Source of the DNA: Brevibacterium sp. JSBI002
GTDB lineage: Bacteria > Actinomycetota > Actinomycetes > Actinomycetales > Brevibacteriaceae
DNA: 64,000 bases
Direction of reading: 5' to 3'
Assembly: GCF_026013965.1 (NCBI RefSeq)
Contig: NZ_CP110341.1
Span: forward strand, 3,596,001-3,660,000
Below are positions 44,555 through 52,941 of the stretch, piece by piece. How positions within the stretch are numbered: the stretch's first letter is position 1; each line of letters begins with the position of its first letter. A program made the translations under genes and the position numbers. The notes below the pieces were generated by a model. The model made no database searches. It had not been told where the DNA came from and saw only the letters and a list, made by a program, of their open reading frames with translations.

Positions 44555-45488
44555 GTGGACTTCCATACTGCCGGCGAACCGTTCCGAATCGTCGCCGAAC
44601 CCCCGGTCGAGATCCCCGGCGCGAGCGTGGCAGAACGGCGGGAACTGGCCGTGCCGGGCTCGGAAGTCAATGATCTGCGCAGACTGCTGTGCTTCGAACC
44701 GCGCGGTCATACGGACATGTACGGCGGATTCATCACCGAACCCGATGACGGTGGGGCTGACTTCGGGGTCCTGTTCTGGCACAAGGACGGCTTCTCCACG
44801 GCCTGTGGCCACGGGACGATGGCGCTCGGCGCATGGGCAGTGTCCTCTGGGATCGTCGCCGTCGATCCGTCCGGGACCACGGAGGTCACGATCGACGTGC
44901 CCTCGGGTCGAGTGCGCGCGCAGGTGCACACGGCCGCCGAGGGGCGGGCCACCTCGGTGGACTTCGTCAACGTGCCCAGCCGGCTCGTCGCCTCGGGGCT
45001 CACTGTGGATACGAGCCTGGGCCAGGTGACGGTCGATCTCGCGTGGGGTGGGGCGATCTACGCGCTCGTCGACGTCGCGCAGTTGGGTGCCGTCGCCGGT
45101 TCCACCCAGGACGCCGAGGTGGGCCACCTCGGTGAGGTGAGTTGCGAAGTCGTGCCCGAGAACCTCACCGCGCTCATCGCCGTGGGTAGGGAGGTCAAGG
45201 CGGGTCTTGCCGATCATCCGGGCACCGTCCACCCCGAGGATGACCGGCTCTCCGTGCGGGTCGGGAACGGCGGCTCGCGTCGCCGCCCTCCATGCCGCCG
45301 GTGAGCTTCGCCCGGGGCAGACGCTCGTCCATGAGTCGATCGTCGGCACGACGTTCCGGGCGCGAGTGCTCGAAGAGACCGATGACGGCGTCGTCCCGGT
45401 CGTCACCGGCAGCGCCTACCGGGTGGCCACCTCGACGTTCGAGGTCGACCCGCTCGATGATCTCGTGCCCGGGTTCGTGCTGCGGTGA
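44555..45488 (+). pseudogene. Proline racemase-family gene, broken by internal deletion and frameshift
   Basis: The first part (GTG 44555) starts DFHTAGEPFRIV and carries the first catalytic Cys in TACGHGTMALGAW. The second part, in the +1 frame from about 45247, has the other catalytic Cys in GSPCGSGTAARVAALH and a complete C-terminus ending at 45488. At the joint the first frame reads HPEDDRL and the second resumes at SPCGSGT, skipping roughly 30 residues that the family has between these points. Both Cys indicate a racemase or epimerase rather than the dehydratase. The N-terminus may begin at CTG 44534, overlapping the previous stop. Probably non-functional. Confidence 0.8.
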
Positions 45489-45506
45489 GAAATTACTCCT
45501 CCGCGA

Positions 45507-46484
45507 TCAGTGTTCGAGGATGATCTTTCCGGTCGTCGCCCGGGATTCGAGCGCTGTGAAGGCGGCGGCCACCTCGGCGAGGGGGAACCGGTCGCCGATG
45601 CGGACGGTGAGGTCTCCGCTGCGGATCCATTCGAAGATCTCGTCGGTGCGCGAGCGCAGCTCCTCTGGCGTCCTGACGTGGTCGACGACGGTCGGTCGGG
45701 TGAGGAAGAGGGAGCCGGAGGCGCTGAGGGTGTTGACGTCGACGGCGGGAACGGGGCCGCTGGCATTGCCGACGACAACGAGGGTCCCGCGCGTGCGCAG
45801 GGTCTTGAGGTCGCCTTCGAAGGTCGTCGCGCCGACGCCGTCGAAGATCACCGAGGCTCCTTCTCCGTCTGAGGAGACCTCCCGGATCTTCTCAGCGAAG
45901 TCGTCGTAGCCGAAGACGTGGGCGGCGCCATTGGCTCGGGCGATCTCGGCCTTCTCTTCGGTCGAGGTCGTGCCGATCACGGTGGCGCCCTTGGCCGCGG
46001 CGATCTGCGTGAGCATCTGCCCGAGCCCGCCGGCCGCGGCGTGGACGACCACGACGTCGCCGGCCGAGATAGGGAAGGTACTCGTGGTCAGGTAGTGGGC
46101 GGTGATGCCCTGCATGAGAGCGGCAACCGCGATCTCGTCATCGATATCGTCCGGCAGTGGAACGGCTTTGTCCGCCCTGACGAGGGCAGTGGATGAGAAG
46201 CTGCCCTGTCCACCGGTCATCCAGCCGACGCGATCGCCGACGGAGAAGCCGTCGACTCCGGCGCCCACGGCGGTGACCGTGCCGACCCCTTCGACTCCTG
46301 GGGCGAACGGTGCTGTGACCGGTGTTCCTCCGCGGCGCTGGACGACGTCGAGGAAGTTCACCCCCGCCAGACTCAGGCTGACCTGCAGCTGTCCGTCGGC
46401 CGGCCCAGCGGCACCCGCTGGTGAGTCGTCGGTGACCTCGTACTTCTCGGGTCCCCCGTGTTCGTTGACGATGATCGATGTCAT
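45507..46484 (-). CDS. Zinc-less quinone oxidoreductase (QOR family)
   Basis: A 325-residue medium-chain dehydrogenase/reductase. GVNFLDVVQRRGG, APFAPGVEGVGTVTAVG and the Rossmann motif VHAAAGGLGQMLTQIA match NADPH:quinone reductases; zinc-binding Cys are absent. ATG 46484 has AGGAGG six bases upstream. It is divergent from a TetR gene with twin operators between them, so it is likely induced by an electrophile or quinone. Confidence 0.92.
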   Translation of the reverse strand: MTSIIVNEHGGPEKYEVTDDSPAGAAGPADGQLQVSLSLAGVNFLDVVQRRGGTPVTAPFAPGVEGVGTVTAVGAGVDGFSVGDRVGWMTGGQGSFSSTALVRADKAVPLPDDIDDEIAVAALMQGITAHYLTTSTFPISAGDVVVVHAAAGGLGQMLTQIAAAKGATVIGTTSTEEKAEIARANGAAHVFGYDDFAEKIREVSSDGEGASVIFDGVGATTFEGDLKTLRTRGTLVVVGNASGPVPAVDVNTLSASGSLFLTRPTVVDHVRTPEELRSRTDEIFEWIRSGDLTVRIGDRFPLAEVAAAFTALESRATTGKIILEH

Positions 46485-46512
46485 TGCTGCCTCCTCGAAG
46501 TCGAATCCGAAC

Positions 46513-46526
46513 CGGACTATAGTCCG
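46513..46526. promoter_or_regulatory. Operator 1, CGGACTATAGTCCG
   Basis: A perfect 14-base palindrome between the divergent quinone reductase and TetR genes, ending three bases before the TetR start. Shares CGGAC-N4-GTCCG with operator 2. Confidence 0.8.
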
Positions 46527-46529
46527 TAT

Positions 46530-47204
46530 ATGGACGACATTAACGGACCGCAGTCCGGTTATGGAAGAGGGAACGGGAGATTTCTCCCTCTGGTTCCCTC
46601 GCAGGCCCCTCTGCGCGCCGATGCGCAGCGCAATCGTCGGAAGATCCTCGATGCCGCGACCGACCTCGTGGCTGACAAGGGAGTGGACGGGCTGACGATG
46701 GATGAGCTGGCCCGGCGAGCGGGTGTCGGCAAGGGCACTCTCTACCGCAACTTCACCGACAAGCCTGGGATTGCCTCGGCTCTGCTCGACGACCGGGTCC
46801 GGGACATGCACGCCCGCATGCTCCAGGGCCCGCCGCCGCTGGGACCGGGCGCTCCGGGCAGCGAGCGCCTCAGCGCTTTCGTCGATGCATACCTGCGTCA
46901 CATCGCCGGCAACCTCGACCTCGTCCTGCTCACCGAGAGCAGCTCGCCGAAAGGCCGGTTCGACCGGCAGAGCTACCCGTTCTGGCGACGCCACGTGGAG
47001 ATCCTCATCGCCGAAATATGGGCAGCTGGGACCTCCGAGCCATCAAACTCGGACCCGTCCGATCTGATCGGGATACGCGCCGAGGCGGTCATGGCAGTTC
47101 TGTCCGCCGCGCAGCTCGATCAGTGGCTGAACAGGCAGGGCCGCACCCTCGAGGAACTCATTCCGCAGATCCAGGCGATCGCCTCCGCCATCGCCGCTCG
47201 GTAG
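46530..47204 (+). CDS. TetR-family regulator
   Basis: A 224-residue regulator. After a polar N-terminal arm, the DNA-binding domain reads RKILDAATDLVADKGVDGLT and MDELARRAGVGKGTLYRNF. ATG 46530 is the most likely start; there is no ribosome-binding site and operator 1 ends three bases upstream, so the message may be leaderless. The second operator lies within its first codons, consistent with autorepression as well as control of the quinone reductase. Confidence 0.88.
   Translation: MDDINGPQSGYGRGNGRFLPLVPSQAPLRADAQRNRRKILDAATDLVADKGVDGLTMDELARRAGVGKGTLYRNFTDKPGIASALLDDRVRDMHARMLQGPPPLGPGAPGSERLSAFVDAYLRHIAGNLDLVLLTESSSPKGRFDRQSYPFWRRHVEILIAEIWAAGTSEPSNSDPSDLIGIRAEAVMAVLSAAQLDQWLNRQGRTLEELIPQIQAIASAIAAR
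46544..46557. promoter_or_regulatory. Operator 2, CGGACCGCAGTCCG
   Basis: Same half-sites as operator 1, placed 31 bases downstream (about three helical turns), inside the start of the TetR coding sequence. The matching arms and phasing suggest two repressor dimers on the same DNA face. Confidence 0.75.
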
Positions 47205-47229
47205 GGACCGAACACACGACGTCGGCAGC

Positions 47230-48528
47230 TCACCTGTCGACGACGATGTCGGTGAGCGGAGTCGAGCAGCAGGGCAGGAACTTTCCGGCGGCGATCTCCT
47301 TCGGCCGGATTCCGCCTGCATGCTTCATCTCGACTTCGCCGCTGACGAGCACGGACTTGCAGGTTCCGCACGCGCCTTCCGAGCAGGATGAGGGCACGGA
47401 CAGTCCGGCGTCCAGAGCAGAGTCGAGGACGGTCGTGGACTCATCGCAGTCGACCACGCGTCCGGAGACCCTGAACTCGACCGCATGGCTGACCCCGGTG
47501 ACTCCGACGGCACCAGTCTCGGCGCCCTTGGCCCTCGCACCGGCCTTGGCCAGACGATCGGCAGGTGACGTGGCGAAGACGAAAGATTCCTCATGCGTCC
47601 GTGCCGACGGCACCCCTGCCTCGGCGAGTAGGGGCCTCACCGCATTCATATACGAACCCGGCCCGCACAGGAAAGTTTCGCGGTCGGCCGCGTCAGGGAC
47701 CACCTCGGCGAGGGTGGACGCATCGATCCGACCCCGCCGACCGGCCCAGGTCTCAGCCTCGGAATCCCTGGAGCACAGGATGGTGACGCTGACTCCGGCG
47801 ACCTCAGCGAGCTGTTCGAGCTCGGCGCGGAAGATGATGTCGGCCGGCGTCGAGGCGCTGTGGACGAAGACGATGTCGGTGCCCAGCCCTCCCTGTCTGG
47901 CCAGCAGGCTGCGCACCATCGACATGATCGGGGTGATTCCGGAGCCCGCGGAGAGGAAGAGGTGACGTTCGGCCTGGTGAAAGCTCGTGCTGAACAGCCC
48001 GTACGGCCCGTCCACGTGCAGCTGATCGCCGACCCGCACGTTCTCGTGCAGATGAGTCGACACCGCTCCCCCGGCCACGCGCTTGACCGTGACGGTGAAG
48101 ATGTTCGTGCCGAAGGGCGCCGAGGAGATCGAATAGCAGCGCTCGAGGCCGAGCTCGGGGATGCGCATCGTCACATACTGACCCGGCGCGAAGTCAACGG
48201 CGGTCATCCATCCCGCCCGCAGCTCGAAGGTCTTCACGTCGTGGGTCACCTGGGTGATGCCGGTGACCTCGACGGGGCCGGTGAGCAGTTCCGGGTCGAG
48301 CTGAAGTTCGGCGAGCACCGGGCCATCCGATTCAGCGGGCACCCGGTCGACCGGCGCGGCGAGCGCGGTCTCGACTGCCGTATCGAAGGCCGGCGGGGCG
48401 GCCGTATCGAAGGCCGACTCTACGGCGGCCGCGAGTGCGGGTCGCCTGCCCCGAGTGGGCACTCGGAACGTCGCCTTGCTCACGGGCGCGGATGCAGCCT
48501 GGGCGAATGTCGAATGGCGGTACCTCAT
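47230..48528 (-). CDS. Rieske oxygenase reductase (GbcB-like, FNR plus [2Fe-2S])
   Basis: A 432-residue electron-transfer protein. An Ala-rich N-terminal extension of ~75 residues carries a short internal duplication (AFDTA twice). The FAD domain has ERCYSISSAPFG, the NAD domain has LFLSAGSGITPIMSM, and the C-terminal plant-type ferredoxin has CSEGACGTCKSV with the distal Cys near PCCSTP. It matches reductases of glycine betaine/proline betaine demethylases. Its start overlaps the oxygenase stop (ATGA), so the two are a functional pair. Confidence 0.92.
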   Translation of the reverse strand: MRYRHSTFAQAASAPVSKATFRVPTRGRRPALAAAVESAFDTAAPPAFDTAVETALAAPVDRVPAESDGPVLAELQLDPELLTGPVEVTGITQVTHDVKTFELRAGWMTAVDFAPGQYVTMRIPELGLERCYSISSAPFGTNIFTVTVKRVAGGAVSTHLHENVRVGDQLHVDGPYGLFSTSFHQAERHLFLSAGSGITPIMSMVRSLLARQGGLGTDIVFVHSASTPADIIFRAELEQLAEVAGVSVTILCSRDSEAETWAGRRGRIDASTLAEVVPDAADRETFLCGPGSYMNAVRPLLAEAGVPSARTHEESFVFATSPADRLAKAGARAKGAETGAVGVTGVSHAVEFRVSGRVVDCDESTTVLDSALDAGLSVPSSCSEGACGTCKSVLVSGEVEMKHAGGIRPKEIAAGKFLPCCSTPLTDIVVDR

Positions 48529-49898
48529 CGTCGCTCAGCTCCTTCGAACCGCACGGTTCGTTGTTCTCTATGGGCCTTGAGCCGTTCGATGTACCAGGTG
48601 ACGAAGTCATCGACCTGGGATTCGGTGGGTGCGTAGGGCCCCGGCACGTACGCCGGCGACGAGATTCCCAGGTGCCCGCGTTCGCAGAAGGTCGCGTCCT
48701 GTTCGTTCGTCTTGAGCCACACCGTCGTGAGGTTGTCGAGGTCGTAGTCGACGCCCTCCTCCGCATCGGCGTGGACGAGCCAGGTCGTGCGCACCAGCGT
48801 CTTGTCCTCGGCGAGCGGCAGCAGGCTGAACGTCACCACGTGGTCGCCCATCGCGTGGAACCACATGTTCGGCTGCACGTGCAGCGAGGCCCGGCCCAGA
48901 ACGAAAGTGTCGAGGTTGCCCAATAATTTCGCCGAGGCGGCCGATCCGTCCATCGTGTACGACTCGCCCTTCCCGTCGAGAGCTGCCCGTTCGATCCGGA
49001 ATCCGGTGGGCCGTCCGCTCAACTCCTCGACGAGGGCGTAGGGCAGGCCGTTGCGGTCGCAGTCGGCATGCAGCTGGTCCTCGGCGTCGAGGTACCGCTG
49101 GTACGCCGGCTGCAATCGCTTGGGAATCTCGTCTGGTTCGTAGCCGTAGGTGGGGAAGAACGAGCACGTCAGCTCCGGGTGGCCGGCTTCGCAGTGGTAG
49201 CACTCGCGGTTGTTCTCCATGACGAGCTTCCAGTTCGAGTCCTCGATGAGGTCACTCTGCGCAGCCACCTTCGTCCCGGCGATGTCATGCCCGGTCAGAT
49301 AGGGCTCGATGACCTCGGCCACCTCGTCGATGTCGTCTGGCGGAGTCGGGCTGAGGCAGATGAAGATGAGCCCGCCGATGATGCGGAGGTTCACGGAACG
49401 CAGAGAGAAGCAGCTCCGGTCGAAGCCAGGAGCTTGAACGCCTGCAGAGATGAGCTCTCCGGCAGGGGTGTAGGTCCATTGGTGGTAGCCGCACACGATG
49501 TTGCCCACCGAGCCGGACAGATCATTGAGCAGCCGAGTCCCCCGGTGACGGCAGACATTGTGGTGGGCACGGATCTCACCGTCGTCATCGCGGATGACGA
49601 TGACGGAGTAGGCTCCGATGTCGACCGTGAGATAGTCACCGGGCTCGGGCACTTCGGCAGCAGAGGCAACGAAGATCCAGGTCGAGGCGAAGATCGCCTC
49701 GATATCGCGCGCGAAGAACTCCGGGCTGATGTAGAACGGTGCCGCCAGCGAATAGCCGGGCACACGTTCGTCGATGAGTCGGTCGATATCGGTCCTGCCG
49801 TGCCCGCCCGATCCGGCAGCCGCACCCGACCCAGCGGGTCCGCTCGTGCTGGAATCGGTCCGCTTCTGCTCTGGTGCCAGAGTCAATTCGTCCACCAC
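48525..49898 (-). CDS. Rieske non-heme iron oxygenase (GbcA/Stc2-like)
   Basis: A 457-residue oxygenase alpha subunit. The Rieske site is CRHRG (Cys116, His118) and CGYHQW (Cys136, His139). The mononuclear iron site is in ENNRECYHCEAGHPEL, with the two His spaced as in betaine demethylases. GbcA oxidatively demethylates glycine betaine to dimethylglycine; Stc2 does the same to proline betaine. The DgcA/StcD-like gene at 42369 would take the next methyl. Which betaine is used is not decided by sequence; the racemase relic hints at a proline-type one. Confidence 0.92.
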   Translation of the reverse strand: MVDELTLAPEQKRTDSSTSGPAGSGAAAGSGGHGRTDIDRLIDERVPGYSLAAPFYISPEFFARDIEAIFASTWIFVASAAEVPEPGDYLTVDIGAYSVIVIRDDDGEIRAHHNVCRHRGTRLLNDLSGSVGNIVCGYHQWTYTPAGELISAGVQAPGFDRSCFSLRSVNLRIIGGLIFICLSPTPPDDIDEVAEVIEPYLTGHDIAGTKVAAQSDLIEDSNWKLVMENNRECYHCEAGHPELTCSFFPTYGYEPDEIPKRLQPAYQRYLDAEDQLHADCDRNGLPYALVEELSGRPTGFRIERAALDGKGESYTMDGSAASAKLLGNLDTFVLGRASLHVQPNMWFHAMGDHVVTFSLLPLAEDKTLVRTTWLVHADAEEGVDYDLDNLTTVWLKTNEQDATFCERGHLGISSPAYVPGPYAPTESQVDDFVTWYIERLKAHREQRTVRFEGAERR

Positions 49899-50024
49899 CT
49901 CGTCGTGTCTCGGCCGCGTCTGATGTCGGCTCCTTCGCCGACCGCGACCGTGGAGTTCGTGCTCCTGCCCCCAGTGTCCGCCAGAGGTTTGCTGAAGAAA
50001 AGCGAATCTTCTTCATCCGAAACG

Positions 50025-50039
50025 TGCAATACTATTGCA
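50025..50039. promoter_or_regulatory. LysR box TGCAATA-C-TATTGCA overlapping a start codon
   Basis: A perfect 15-base dyad of the T-N11-A type whose last base is the A of the LysR gene's ATG. It lies in the divergent region with the Rieske oxygenase gene. Likely autoregulatory and activating site. Confidence 0.75.
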
Positions 50040-51022
50040 TGATCGATCCGCGTCTCCACGTCCTTCGGGTCCTTGCCGAAGTCGGCACCCTCACCGAGGC
50101 GGCACACCGCCTCGGATACACCCCTTCAGCCGTATCGCACCAGCTCAGAGGCCTGTCGAAAGATCTCGGCGTGCGCATCGTCGAACCGCGCGGTCGCGGA
50201 CTCGTCCTCACCCGCGCCGGTCAGCTCCTCCTCGAACGCTCTCAGGAGCTCTTCACCAGGTGGGAGGAGATCCGAGGCGAGCTCGACGGCCTCGGCACCG
50301 GCCTCGACACGCGCACCAGACGGCTGCGCCTGTGCGGCTTCTCCACTGCCGCGGCCGTGCTGCTTCCACCGACGGCTCTGACCGTGATGGAGCGATTCCC
50401 GGGCGCCGAGGTCACGATCATCGAAGCCGACCCCGAGGAGTGCTTCGACCTTCTGATCTCCGACCATGCCGATGTCGCCGTGGTCGTGGCCACCGACCCG
50501 CTGCCGCCGCGCAGCGATCCCCGTTTCGAGCAGTCGGCGCTGTTCAGCGATCGCCTCGATCTGCTGGTTCCCGTCGGACACCGCCTGGCCGAGAAGTCGA
50601 CGGTGGCACTGAGCGAGGCCGCCGAGGAGTCCTGGATCCTCGACCGGGCGGGTTCGCCGTATCACCGTCTGGTGCGCACGGCGTGTGCGGCTGCCGGTTT
50701 CCAACCGGAACAGGCCCATCAGTCTCGGGAGTGGGAGACGGGTGCGTCGTTGGTTTCGGCGGGACTCGGGGTCGCGCTCATTCCTCGCCTGGCACGCCTG
50801 CCGGACGGCTTCGATGTGGTGCGCGTGCCGCTGCGCGGTGATCCGGTGCCGTCGCGGAAGATCCTCTCCGGTATCCGCCGCGGTTCGGGCGCTCAGCCGA
50901 TCATCGCCTCGGCGTTGGAGGTCCTCCGGGAGGCTGCTGAAACGGCGGCTCCCCAGGGGGCGCGACCATCCAGACCTGCCGCGGGTGCAGCCTGCGCCGC
51001 TTCCTCGCGACAACGGTGGTGA
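50039..51022 (+). CDS. LysR-family regulator of the Rieske oxygenase genes
   Basis: A 327-residue LysR protein whose N-terminus is LHVLRVLAEVGTLTEAAHRL and GYTPSAVSHQLRGLSKDLG, followed by an effector domain (LVSAGLGVALIPRLARL near the end). ATG 50039 is chosen because the helix-turn-helix then starts at the usual distance; the longer upstream frame crosses the promoter. No ribosome-binding site is evident, so it may be leaderless. Its 3' end overlaps, antisense, the end of the next small gene by 122 bases. Confidence 0.92.
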   Translation: MIDPRLHVLRVLAEVGTLTEAAHRLGYTPSAVSHQLRGLSKDLGVRIVEPRGRGLVLTRAGQLLLERSQELFTRWEEIRGELDGLGTGLDTRTRRLRLCGFSTAAAVLLPPTALTVMERFPGAEVTIIEADPEECFDLLISDHADVAVVVATDPLPPRSDPRFEQSALFSDRLDLLVPVGHRLAEKSTVALSEAAEESWILDRAGSPYHRLVRTACAAAGFQPEQAHQSREWETGASLVSAGLGVALIPRLARLPDGFDVVRVPLRGDPVPSRKILSGIRRGSGAQPIIASALEVLREAAETAAPQGARPSRPAAGAACAASSRQRW

Positions 51023-51296
51023 GAACGATCCCGGCGATGAGCACCAGAACGGATATGACAGCCACAACGAAACCGGTGATGAAGAAACCGGAGGCGAAAT
51101 CGTCGAAGGCGTCGACATTGCCACCGCCTCCGAGGAGGAACAGGAACATCGGGATGACGAGGATGCACAGCCCCACCCCGAGGCCGAGGACTCCGGCGAT
51201 GATGAGGAGGATTCCCCACACCACGGACGGTTTCTTCGCAGGCACGCCTCCCGGCGGGACCCCTCCGGGCTGGATCATCTGCGGGTGATGGGTCAT
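50901..51296 (-). CDS. Small two-helix membrane protein with proline-rich ends
   Basis: A 131-residue protein not matching a family I recognise. MTHHPQMIQPGGVPPGGVP at the N-terminus and a Pro-rich C-terminus (PPGEPPFQQPPGG) flank two hydrophobic segments (VVWGILLIIAGVLGLGVGLC plus adjoining residues, and FFITGFVVAVISVLVLIAGI). GGAGG is five bases before ATG 51296, which fixes the start. It is convergent with and overlaps the LysR gene. Confidence 0.75.
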   Translation of the reverse strand: MTHHPQMIQPGGVPPGGVPAKKPSVVWGILLIIAGVLGLGVGLCILVIPMFLFLLGGGGNVDAFDDFASGFFITGFVVAVISVLVLIAGIVLTTVVARKRRRLHPRQVWMVAPPGEPPFQQPPGGPPTPRR

Positions 51297-51442
51297 CCGG
51301 GCCTCCTTCGTCTCTTCCGATCCTATCGGGGACTCGAAACCACGCCATGACCTGCGCGTAGAGTTGAAGCGCACACTCACCGATCGCGGACAGTGGACTG
51401 ACCAGGGCGAATCGGGCCTCGTTTCGAAGGGACGGCACCACG

Positions 51443-52852
51443 ATGGATGACATGACTGCCGACGGCCGGTCCGACAGCGAAACTCAGACTTCCGCACCCG
51501 AGGCCACAGCCGCCTCGGCGCGGGGTGGGAGCCTCAAACGGACGATCGGTCTGAGCGAGCTCGTCTTCTTCGGACTCGTCTTCATCGGTCCCGCGGCCGC
51601 AGTCGGCGTATTCGGCACCCTCGATGCCCGCTCGGGCGGGGCCGTGGCACTCGTCTACATCGTCGCGACGATCGTCATGGCCTTCACCGCGGTCAGCTAT
51701 ATGCGCATGTCACGGGAGGTTCCCCGCGCGGGCACGGTCTTCGCCTACGCCTCGGCGGGCATCGGGAAACCGGCCGGCTTCATCGCCGGGTGGATGATCC
51801 TCCTCGACTATCTCTTCATCCCCTCGGTCGCCTACCTGTTCACCGGGATCGCCCTGAACTCGATCTTCCCGGCCCTGCCCGTCTGGGTGTTCGTGGCCGT
51901 CGCCGTCGTCCTCACCACCGGACTCAACCTCGCCGGGGTCAAGGTCGCCTCCCGTGTGATCACCGGAGTCGTCCTCGCCGAGGTGGCGGTCCTCGCCCTG
52001 GTCCTCGTCCTCGGCATCGCCTACCTCGTCCAGCATGAGCCGACGCGGGGATGGCTGACCCCGCTGACCGGGGTCGATGCGTTCTCCGTGACCGCGGTGC
52101 TCGCGGCAGTGTCCGTGGCTGTGCTGTCGTATCTCGGCTTCGATTCGCTCGCGACGTTCTCCGAGGAGGCCAAGGGCGGGCCGCGGATCGTCGGCCGAGC
52201 CACGCTCATCTGCCTCGTGCTAGCCGGCGTCTTCTTCGTCGCGCAGACCTGGGTGGGCAGTCTGCTCTCACCGTTGACCCCATCCGAGCTGCAGGCCGAT
52301 CCCGCGCTCGAGGGAGCCGCCTACTACAGCGCCGTCGACTCGACGCTCGGCCCGTGGCTGCACTGGCTGCTCGCCTTGGCCAAGGCCGTGGGCGCGGCCT
52401 TCTCCGCGATGATCGGTCAGGCCGCCGGTTCCCGCATCCTCATGGACATGGGACGATCCCGTCAGGTTCCGAAATTCCTCGCCGAGGTGGCCCCGAAGAC
52501 CGGTGTTCCGTGGAAGGGAATCCTCGTGGCCGCCGGCGGCAATGTGATCGTGGCCGGGTGGGCGGCGACCCGTGCCGATGGTCTCGACCAGCTGACCTCG
52601 ATCGTCAACGTCGGGGCGCTGACGGCATTCATCTTCCTTCAGGCCTCGGTGGTCGGATACTTCCTCGTGAAGAAGCAGGGCAGCGAGGCTCCCAACGGGT
52701 TCAACCACGGCGTCATTCCGGTCATCGGCGCCGGTCTGCTCATCGCCGTGCTCGTCAGCGCGAATCCTCTGGCCCTGGTCATCGGCGCGATCTGGCTCGT
52801 CATCGGCATTGCGGTGTTCGCGGTGAACAACCGGCGGCGAATCCACGATTGA
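51443..52852 (+). CDS. APC-family amino acid/amine permease
   Basis: A 469-residue transporter with twelve hydrophobic helices. IGLSELVFFGLVFIGPAAAVG is the first helix and FDSLATFSEEAKGGPR is the sixth-helix loop typical of PuuP/YeeF-type amine and amino acid importers. A polar 32-residue N-terminus precedes helix 1. It lies downstream of the betaine genes but is transcribed on its own; the substrate is unknown. Confidence 0.9.
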   Translation: MDDMTADGRSDSETQTSAPEATAASARGGSLKRTIGLSELVFFGLVFIGPAAAVGVFGTLDARSGGAVALVYIVATIVMAFTAVSYMRMSREVPRAGTVFAYASAGIGKPAGFIAGWMILLDYLFIPSVAYLFTGIALNSIFPALPVWVFVAVAVVLTTGLNLAGVKVASRVITGVVLAEVAVLALVLVLGIAYLVQHEPTRGWLTPLTGVDAFSVTAVLAAVSVAVLSYLGFDSLATFSEEAKGGPRIVGRATLICLVLAGVFFVAQTWVGSLLSPLTPSELQADPALEGAAYYSAVDSTLGPWLHWLLALAKAVGAAFSAMIGQAAGSRILMDMGRSRQVPKFLAEVAPKTGVPWKGILVAAGGNVIVAGWAATRADGLDQLTSIVNVGALTAFIFLQASVVGYFLVKKQGSEAPNGFNHGVIPVIGAGLLIAVLVSANPLALVIGAIWLVIGIAVFAVNNRRRIHD

Positions 52853-52941
52853 GCCGCTCAGGTGGCCCTTCGTCAAGCCATCTGGGCATGAGAAGGGCGG
52901 GCCGCCTCGGCGATGGAGTCGTCGGTCGTACTGGCGAGGTC

